64,000 nucleotides of DNA from UBA6144 sp964399165 (GTDB taxonomy: Bacteria > Bdellovibrionota > Bacteriovoracia > Bacteriovoracales > Bacteriovoracaceae). The stretch is from the NCBI GenBank assembly GCA_964399165.1, contig CAYNPO010000009.1, positions 1-64,000 on the forward strand, written 5' to 3'. The position numbers and the translations under genes are program-made. Shown in pieces: positions 58,998 through 64,000 of the stretch; positions within the stretch are counted from its first letter, which is position 1, and each line of letters begins with the position of its first letter. The notes under the pieces were generated by a model, which did not search any database, had not been told where the DNA came from, and was given only the letters and a program-made list of their open reading frames with translations.

Positions 58998-59449
58998 GGG
59001 TGTCCGTGCGACCGGGCCTATTCCCCGACGTGGAGCTGATCGCCGGCTTTCAGGTCGACATGGCATGGGAAACCGAGGAATTCCGTTTGGACCCTCCCAC
59101 GGTGCGGTTGGGTGTGCAGGCCGTGCTGGACGACCCCTCCAAGGGGCGCTACTTCGTGGCGGAGGCGGAGGGACGGCCCGTGGGGTGCCTCCTGACGGTG
59201 CCGGAGTGGAGCGACTGGCGCAATGGCACCGTCCTGTGGATCCATTCGGTCTATGTGCTGCCGGAGCTGCGGGGGAAGGGTGTCTACCGCGCCCTTTACT
59301 CACGCGTGCAGGATTTGGTCAGAAACGAGCCCGCGCTCTATAAAGGCATTCGCCTTTACGTGGACAAGAGGAATGTCACCGCCCAGAGGGCCTACACGGC
59401 CCTGGGCATGAACGGCGAGCACTACCACCTTTACGAGTGGATGCCCTGA
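58994..59449 (+). CDS. GNAT-family N-acetyltransferase
   Basis: This 151-aa protein has the GNAT fold, with RYFVAEAEGRPVGCLL, the acetyl-CoA strand WIHSVYVLPELRGKGVYRALY (R-x-x-G-x-G/A as RGKGVY) and the late RLYVDKRNVTAQRAYTALGM. The start is GTG, overlapping the previous stop (GTGA). The substrate is unknown. It is the last gene of the rapA unit and ends one base before a convergent gene. Confidence 0.9.
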   Translation: MRVSVRPGLFPDVELIAGFQVDMAWETEEFRLDPPTVRLGVQAVLDDPSKGRYFVAEAEGRPVGCLLTVPEWSDWRNGTVLWIHSVYVLPELRGKGVYRALYSRVQDLVRNEPALYKGIRLYVDKRNVTAQRAYTALGMNGEHYHLYEWMP

Positions 59450-59450
59450 C

Positions 59451-60365
59451 TCAGTGGATGGCGACGCCCCGGCGATCCGGTTGGTTGTCCGGCATGCGGA
59501 CCACGTTGCTGAGGACGCGCTGGAAGACCGCGTTCACTCCCAGGCGGCGCTCGTCGGCCGCGTCGATGGTCTCGGCGAAGGTGATGAAGGTTCCGTTCAT
59601 GGTCCAGCCTGATTGGGAGCCGGTGCGCAGGAAGGCGCCGTAGTAGGGGGCCATGGGCAGGTTGGGCAGCAGCACCAGGCCATTGTCCATCACCACGCGG
59701 GTCATGTTGGCGGAGTCGATGAAGAAGTTCCCACCGTTGGAGACCAGGCGCATGAAGTTGCCGTGCTCGGGATGGGACATCACGCCACCATTGCGGGTGA
59801 CGGCGTGGAGGACTCCGGTGGAATCGATGAACCAGTTGCCGCCGGAGACGCGGATGTTGCGCACGTTCAAGCCGCGCTGCTGGAGGCTTTCGGGGGTCGC
59901 GACGAAGTAGCGCCCGTCGATGACGTCCACGGTCACCAACTGGATCGGGCCCCGGGAGCCCTCACGCAGGACGATCCAGTTGTGGCCGGAGCTGAGGACC
60001 TGCCCGCGGCGGAACATTTGGAGGCTGTCGTCGTAGTTATAGACGAAGCCGTTGCTGGCGAAGACCACGAACTCGCCCCGGGAGCCGATGGCCCAGTGGC
60101 CGCCGGAGACGCGCAGTCGCGGTAGGCGGATCTCGGGCTTGGCGTGGACCAGGCCGTTCATGTCGATGGTGGTGATGACACCCTTGTTGTCGAACCAGTT
60201 CTTGCCCCGGATGCCCACGTCATCGGGATCCACGGAATGACCGAGGTCGTAAAGGAAGCCCTTGCGGTCAATGGTCAACAACGTTCCGTCGTTTTCCACC
60301 AAGAAGGACTGGGCGGAAGCCTGGAGCGCGCCGAACAACAATAAAGAAGCGAGAGTCATTTTCAT
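59451..60365 (-). CDS. Secreted repeat protein of unknown function
   Basis: This 304-aa protein has a signal peptide (about residues 1-19, ending ASA). The mature protein repeats a unit of about 35-45 residues built on L-x-V-S/x-G-G-N-W/F-F-I/V-x-S-x-G (RVSGGHWAIGSRGEFVVF, RVSGGNWFIDSTGVLHAVT, LVSNGGNFFIDSANMTRVV). This resembles a propeller or solenoid of short beta strands. The ATG at 60365 follows GGGAAC. No known family is assigned. Confidence 0.75.
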   Translation of the reverse strand: MKMTLASLLLFGALQASAQSFLVENDGTLLTIDRKGFLYDLGHSVDPDDVGIRGKNWFDNKGVITTIDMNGLVHAKPEIRLPRLRVSGGHWAIGSRGEFVVFASNGFVYNYDDSLQMFRRGQVLSSGHNWIVLREGSRGPIQLVTVDVIDGRYFVATPESLQQRGLNVRNIRVSGGNWFIDSTGVLHAVTRNGGVMSHPEHGNFMRLVSNGGNFFIDSANMTRVVMDNGLVLLPNLPMAPYYGAFLRTGSQSGWTMNGTFITFAETIDAADERRLGVNAVFQRVLSNVVRMPDNQPDRRGVAIH

Positions 60366-60732
60366 AACGGTTCCCTGGTTGATGGGCGCCGCAATTATGG
60401 CCTCACTCAAAAATTTTTGGGGAAATGTGGGAAAATTTACATGGGAAGAAAGGAGGTGAAGCCGGGGGATTGGACGGTGAAGGGGTGGGGTGGGGTTGGG
60501 TGCGAAGGATGAATTTTCATCACTTCAGGGAGATTTTTTGAACTTTTGTGGAGTCCCTGCCCCCCGGCTTGAAAACCTAGAGAGCAGGAAGTGTGCCAAC
60601 CGGGCGGGCGAGCCAAAGCGTCGGAAATCGGTTCAGCTCATGCGACCCGTAGGGGCAAAATGGGACTGCGGCATGATACCGCGGGGCCAAGCTGTCCCGG
60701 AAAGGGGCCTTTCCGGCGCTCCCCGGATGCCT
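60366..60732. other. Intergenic region with a strong inverted repeat
   Basis: This 367-base stretch lies upstream of the repeat-protein gene and downstream of the receiver-domain gene. At 60697-60716 CCGGAAAGG and CCTTTCCGG form a near-perfect hairpin with a 2-base centre. It has no following T run. Part of the region (60560-60720) is GC-rich and could fold further. I see no convincing gene. Confidence 0.35.
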
Positions 60733-61101
60733 TCATAGCGGAATCTTACATTCTCTCAGAAGGCGATGGAGGGCCTCACGGGTGAAGGGCTTCTGCAAGA
60801 CGTGGCGGACACCCGCGTCCTGGATGTCTTGCCCAAGTGTTTCCGCCAAGCCGCTCATGAAAGCGAGCCGTCCCCCGAAGCGGGGCGTGGCCCGGGCCCG
60901 GTCAGCGAATTCTAGCCCGTTGGTTTGGGGCATCATGAGGTCGCACAAGACCAGGTCGAAGGCGTTGCCGGGTTTCCCGAGGACGTCCAAGGCGACGCGG
61001 GGTTGGTTGAGCGCGGTGACTTCGTGGCCCAGGCGCCGGAGCTCCTCGCCCACCAAATCCAAGATCTCTTGCTCATCGTCCACGATCATCACGCGCGCCA
61101 T
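60733..61101 (-). CDS. Single-domain response regulator (receiver)
   Basis: This 122-aa protein is a lone CheY-like receiver. It has the acidic pair VDDEQE, the phosphoacceptor Asp in LVLCDLMMP near residue 53, Ser in FMSG and Lys in LQKPF. No output domain is attached, so it would act by protein contact, as in chemotaxis or phosphorelays. GGGAGG lies before the ATG. No histidine kinase is next to it. Confidence 0.93.
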   Translation of the reverse strand: MARVMIVDDEQEILDLVGEELRRLGHEVTALNQPRVALDVLGKPGNAFDLVLCDLMMPQTNGLEFADRARATPRFGGRLAFMSGLAETLGQDIQDAGVRHVLQKPFTREALHRLLRECKIPL

Positions 61102-61179
61102 GGTTTCCTCCCGGCATGACAGAGTGTCGGACTCCGCGGGCGGAAAGTTTACGAGGTTCCCGTCAAGGATTGGTAATAA

Positions 61180-61944
61180 CTACTGAACCTTTAAGACCCA
61201 CTTCACACTTTCTTGTCCCTCGGTCTTCTCCCCCTGGATTCCCCCTGGAAAGGTCATGGAGCCTTGCCTGCCTCCTAGCTCGCGCAGGATTTGCCCGACA
61301 TTGACCTCCAGTCCGGCGGCCGTGTCCACTTCGGTGGAAAGCGAGGATGCCTCCTGGGGAGGGGAAGGCCGCACCACCTCCGCGCCGCCGGCGGGGGCGA
61401 GCACGGGAGGCGATGCCGGCGCGGCCGGTTTCAAGCGGAAGACCAAGTGGTAGTTGCCGCCACCCTTGGCGGTGCAGGTGATGGAGAGTTCCCCCGATTC
61501 CGTGGTGAGCTGGGCGGTGCCGCCGGAGAGGACGGTGAGAAAGCTCTGTTCCTGTGTGCCCCCGTCCTCGGCGGACTGCGCGATCACCACCGTACCCGGC
61601 GCAGCGGCCCCCGCAACCGTCGCGCGTTCACGGCGGGTGGTTTTGGTCACGACCATTTCGCAGGGCGGGCGCGGGGCTTCCAGCGTGGTGAAGGCCAGGC
61701 GAGCTCCAGGGAGGCGCGTGCGCATCCAACGCAAGAACAGTTCCCCGCGGGATGGCGCCACCAGCACGTCGAGGCAGGCGCCGTCGGGCCGGATTTCGTC
61801 TTGCCCTTTGACCAACACCGTGTTCAGAATGGGGATGGCCCGCGTCGCCTCTGCCTGGTCGGTAAAGCACACGCGCTCCAGCGCCCGCTCCGCGTGGGCG
61901 GTGGTGGCGAGCAGGAGCAAGGATAAAGGAATCAGGCGGGACAT
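61180..61944 (-). CDS. Secreted protein of unknown function
   Basis: This 254-aa protein has a signal peptide (about residues 1-18, ending AHA). The mature part has four Cys and mixed strands, then a Pro/Ala-rich linker (about 180-205) and a short C-terminal helix (AGLEVNVGQILRELG). I place the start at 61944; the ATG two codons upstream is equally open. It is divergent from the DUF5522 gene and the two 5' ends overlap by about two bases. No family is recognised. Confidence 0.68.
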   Translation of the reverse strand: MSRLIPLSLLLLATTAHAERALERVCFTDQAEATRAIPILNTVLVKGQDEIRPDGACLDVLVAPSRGELFLRWMRTRLPGARLAFTTLEAPRPPCEMVVTKTTRRERATVAGAAAPGTVVIAQSAEDGGTQEQSFLTVLSGGTAQLTTESGELSITCTAKGGGNYHLVFRLKPAAPASPPVLAPAGGAEVVRPSPPQEASSLSTEVDTAAGLEVNVGQILRELGGRQGSMTFPGGIQGEKTEGQESVKWVLKVQ

Positions 61945-62353
61945 GGGCATGGCCCATTATAACCGGAGGGCGGGCTTGGACGAAAAGACTTACGTGGACG
62001 CCGACGGGAACACCGTTTTCACCAGCGCCTATCTCAAAGCTCGGCAGACCTGCTGCAAGTCCGCCTGCCTCCACTGCCCGTACGGCTACACCCTTAAGAA
62101 ATGCGGTCTGCAGTTCGCGGACTGGGACCCCTCCCGCGAAGCCGAGGCCCGCGCCATTTTGACCGAAGCTGGCCAGCCGGACCTGGATCTGGCGCCCTTC
62201 CTGCCGGATAACGTGAAGTTCGTGTTGATGAAGGATCACGTGGCGGGGTTGATCACCAAGAACCATATCGTGGTGAAGGGCCTTTTCCTGCGGCCCCATT
62301 TCCAGGCGCAAGGGATCGTGAAGGAGATCGTGGAGAGCTACTACTTCATTTGA
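61943..62353 (+). CDS. DUF5522 metal-binding-cluster domain protein
   Basis: This 136-aa protein shows the DUF5522 pattern: TYVDADGNTVFTSAYLKARQTCCKSACLHCPYG, with four clustered Cys (C-C-x3-C-x2-C) likely to bind zinc or an iron-sulfur cluster. The rest (about residues 60-136) is uncharacterised. The first ATG at 61943 has AGGCGGG upstream; another ATG lies six bases later. The gene converges on the lytic transglycosylase gene and overlaps it by eight bases. Confidence 0.75.
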   Translation: MGMAHYNRRAGLDEKTYVDADGNTVFTSAYLKARQTCCKSACLHCPYGYTLKKCGLQFADWDPSREAEARAILTEAGQPDLDLAPFLPDNVKFVLMKDHVAGLITKNHIVVKGLFLRPHFQAQGIVKEIVESYYFI

Positions 62354-63005
62354 GGGCGACGGTCTTGAGGCCGTTGTAGAAGCCGAAGTAGCGCTTCATG
62401 ACGTGGCGGGGATAGTCCTTGGGACGCACCTTCCGGGAGAGGGCGCTCTTCACGTTTTTCGGGCCCATGTTGTAGGCGGCCAGGTACAGTTGCCCCTCAC
62501 GGCCGAATTTCTCGCGCAACCAGGCCACGTACGCCGTGCCCAGCTTGATGTTGGCCACGGGATCGCGGAGGGTGCGCTCGCCTTTCCAAGGAGCTTTCAC
62601 CCGCTTGGCCATCCACTTGCCGGTGGAGGGACGCAACTGCATGAGGCCGATTTCGCCCACGGGGCCGCGGGCGTCGGGGTTGAAGCTAGACTCACCCGCG
62701 ATGATGGCCATCACGAAGAAGGGGTCCAGGCCATGGCGATTGGCCTCTGAGATCACGGCGTGGGCCACGTCCAGGGCTTTCTGACGGTGCTTTTTGGGCA
62801 GCTGGCGGGTCACGATGGCCAGCACGTCTTTCTCCAGGTTGGCGCGCTTCTCAGCAGCCGGCACGGCGCTCTTGGGGTAGCGGCGGCCCAGCAGCTCACG
62901 GGCGTGCTCCACACGGTTCTCTTCCTTGATACTCGCCAACTTGCGGACGGGTGCGGAGAAGGCGGCGGTGGGAGCGAGAAGGCAAGTGATCAAAATCGCT
63001 TTCAT
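62346..63005 (-). CDS. Secreted lytic transglycosylase (SLT family 1)
   Basis: This 219-aa protein has a signal peptide (about residues 1-18). The SLT domain (about 85-210) shows the catalytic Glu in IIAGESSFNPDA near residue 105, GEIGLMQLRPSTGK, NIKLGTAYVAWL and LAAYNMGP. It cuts the glycan strands of peptidoglycan to anhydro products in the periplasm. The gene lies 178 bases downstream of a small membrane-protein gene on the same strand. Confidence 0.93.
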   Translation of the reverse strand: MKAILITCLLAPTAAFSAPVRKLASIKEENRVEHARELLGRRYPKSAVPAAEKRANLEKDVLAIVTRQLPKKHRQKALDVAHAVISEANRHGLDPFFVMAIIAGESSFNPDARGPVGEIGLMQLRPSTGKWMAKRVKAPWKGERTLRDPVANIKLGTAYVAWLREKFGREGQLYLAAYNMGPKNVKSALSRKVRPKDYPRHVMKRYFGFYNGLKTVALK

Positions 63006-63116
63006 GGGAAACCTCGTTGGTTTCCCTTGGGTATCGCAGGCCGGATGCCATTCGGGGCGGGGGAAGCCCCTGAAAGCGGGAGGGGGAAGGTGGGAGGAAG
63101 TGTCGGGGGTCTGGAC

Positions 63117-63135
63117 GTGTCTAAACTTTAGACAC
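63117..63135. promoter_or_regulatory. 19-bp perfect inverted repeat upstream of the lytic transglycosylase gene
   Basis: GTGTCTAAA, a single C and TTTAGACAC form a perfect inverted repeat. It extends into a longer imperfect stem with GGGGGTCTGG and CCAGGCCCCC. It lies 112 bases before the lytic transglycosylase start and 49 after the 46-aa gene's stop. It could be an operator or the terminator of the lexA side, though no T run follows on either strand. Confidence 0.45.
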
Positions 63136-63183
63136 CCAGGCCCCCGCTTAGGGCATTAACCGCAAGAAAACCGGGATAGGACA

Positions 63184-63324
63184 TCAACGACTTCGGGCCT
63201 CCGGCGGCAGCACGGGGGAGCCCACTGGGTAGGCTGCCATGGTGCCAAAGGCCACTAAGCTCACGAAAAGCAAGAAGACGTTGCGCTTGCCGGTGCCGGT
63301 GCGGGAGAAGCGGGTCGTGACCAT
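63184..63324 (-). CDS. 46-aa single-span membrane protein downstream of lexA
   Basis: This small gene encodes MVTTRFSRTGTG-K-R-N followed by a membrane helix (VFLLFVSLVAFGTMAAY, about residues 16-32) and a short outer tail (PVGSPVLPPEARSR). AAGGAGG lies 5 bases before the ATG at 63324, which strongly supports translation. It is the third gene after lexA on the same strand. Small membrane proteins near lexA or under its control include cell-division inhibitors such as Caulobacter SidA, but no sequence similarity is claimed. Confidence 0.68.
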   Translation of the reverse strand: MVTTRFSRTGTGKRNVFLLFVSLVAFGTMAAYPVGSPVLPPEARSR

Positions 63325-63422
63325 CGAAGCCTCCTTGGTTGGTTTCAGGGCGTACCCCTGCCCGTGCGGCGGATTCCCGTCGGCGGGCAGGCGGAAGGTT
63401 ATGCAGGTGGGGGGAGCCGGGA

Positions 63423-63614
63423 TCAGTTCAGGAAGAACTTGTCCAAGGTCTCCAAGTCGCCGTCAACTGCGGCGATGAGTTCCAACAGGTCCCAGGCCAT
63501 TTCAGAAGCGAGGCGCGGGTCAACGTTGTAGCGTTGGCTTATCTGGTCCACCAAACGGGGACCGAGGTCGCTGGTGCCGAGGGACGAATCAAGGCGTGCG
63601 TGTGTGTGTCTCAT
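63423..63614 (-). CDS. 63-aa protein of unknown function next to lexA
   Basis: This 63-aa protein is acidic and mainly helical (LVDQISQRYNVDPRLASEMAWDLLELIAAV), without a signal peptide. GGAGG lies before the ATG at 63614. It begins 46 bases after the lexA stop on the same strand and ends 98 bases before the 46-aa membrane-protein gene. These three genes may form one unit. No family is recognised. Confidence 0.6.
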   Translation of the reverse strand: MRHTHARLDSSLGTSDLGPRLVDQISQRYNVDPRLASEMAWDLLELIAAVDGDLETLDKFFLN

Positions 63615-63660
63615 ATGTCCTCCATGACATGGTTTGACGGGAACGGGGGCCGTGTGTGTC

Positions 63661-64000
63661 TTAGTAAATCCGCAGAAGGCCCACCATGACGCCGCGGATT
63701 TCGCACTCGCGGTCTTTCACGACGATGGGCTTCATACTGCTGTTGGCGGGGTGGAGTTCCACCTGCTTCGCCTTTTTGAAGTAGCGCTTGAGCGTGGTTT
63801 CGTTATCAATCACCGCCACCACGATCTGGCCATTGTCCGCCTGGGTCTGGTGGCGGATCACGGCGATGTCGCCACTCAGGATGCCGTCCTCGATCATGCT
63901 CTCGCCTTTAACCTTGAGGCCGTAGTGGTTGCCCCGCTTGAGCATGGTCATAGGCACGGCGATGGTGTCCGTGTTCTCGATGGCCTCGATGGGCACCCCG
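63661..64000 (-). CDS. lexA: LexA repressor, C-terminal part (gene runs off the window)
   Basis: The visible 113 codons are the S24 peptidase domain of LexA, the SOS repressor that cuts itself upon RecA activation. The segment begins with G-V-P-I-E-A-I-E, directly after where the Ala-Gly cleavage site is expected, so the window ends at the cleavage site. The catalytic Ser is in KGESMIEDGI and the Lys in TLKRYFKKA. The DNA-binding N-terminus lies beyond position 64000. The GTG at 63996 is an internal codon, not a start. The C-terminus ends normally at GVMVGLLRIY. Confidence 0.95.
   Translation of the reverse strand, partial: GVPIEAIENTDTIAVPMTMLKRGNHYGLKVKGESMIEDGILSGDIAVIRHQTQADNGQIVVAVIDNETTLKRYFKKAKQVELHPANSSMKPIVVKDRECEIRGVMVGLLRIY

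Noticed and set aside
60697..60716. Terminator of the receiver-domain gene
   Set aside because: The stem is good, but the loop is only 2 bases and no T run follows on the minus strand.
63239..63478. 79-codon open frame on the plus strand near lexA
   Set aside because: It is antisense to the 46-aa membrane-protein gene, which has a strong ribosome site; this frame has none.

Overview
The window reads as chromosomal DNA of a GC-rich (roughly 60-65% by eye) Gram-negative bacterium. Signs are many Sec signal peptides and lipoproteins, an outer-membrane beta-barrel, a DksA/TraR zinc-finger protein, RapA, a PhaR-type regulator, a glutathione-synthesis enzyme of the gamma-glutamylcysteine ligase type seen in some Proteobacteria, HD-GYP proteins and LexA. 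I favour a deltaproteobacteria-like lineage (Bdellovibrionota or Myxococcota in the broad sense), but no single gene here proves it. Genes are densely packed, many with 1-4 base stop/start overlaps. Secreted proteins of unknown function are unusually numerous.

Layout. 1-6.8 kb: secreted nuclease, 5'-nucleotidase lipoprotein, feoAB iron uptake, a hotdog thioesterase-like gene and a secreted protein built of cysteine repeats. 6.9-13.3 kb: secreted M28 aminopeptidase, Suv3-like RNA helicase, DUF455 ferritin-like protein, ATP-grasp-like protein, class II aldolase. 13.4-17.4 kb: repeat-bearing membrane protein, HD-GYP phosphodiesterase, degenerate PP2C phosphatase. 17.4-22.8 kb (minus strand): an apparent six-gene unit, PhaR-like regulator, beta-barrel, two ArsA-family ATPases, GshA and a Cys/Met-metabolism PLP enzyme. 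An intrinsic-terminator-like hairpin sits inside the beta-barrel signal-peptide codons. 23.2-32.6 kb: TPR lipoprotein, a small lipoprotein, a complete oligopeptide ABC importer and a sodium:solute symporter. 32.7-36.6 kb: degenerate HD-GYP protein plus a large coiled-coil protein.

36.7-46.4 kb is the most unusual part. A tRNA-Leu(UAG) gene is followed by a 9.6 kb island bounded by a 22-base direct repeat of the tRNA 3' end (one mismatch). The island keeps a frameshifted, truncated tyrosine-recombinase remnant next to the tRNA and a pair of GTACT motifs spaced 11 bases at each end, probably old arm-type sites. Its cargo is one co-directional set of six genes, all predicted secreted. The first three share a precisely spaced N-terminal domain (Cys-x9-NPDxSxGG-x20-Cys) followed by left-handed-beta-helix-like hexapeptide repeats. 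The third (1480 aa) also carries a MepA-like LAS metallopeptidase core with its zinc ligands intact. The last three have no family I recognise.

46.5-64 kb: further secreted proteins, a DUF1460 peptidoglycan amidase-like protein, a TrmH-family rRNA/tRNA methylase, a YrdC/YciO protein with DksA/TraR, a TlpA-like redoxin, rapA with thioredoxin, a small protein and an acetyltransferase in one unit, a receiver-domain protein, a lytic transglycosylase, and the 3' part of lexA followed by two very small genes, one encoding a 46-aa single-span membrane protein. Peptidoglycan-active enzymes (LAS peptidase, DUF1460, lytic transglycosylase) recur, which would fit an organism that remodels its own or other cells' walls, but this is inference.
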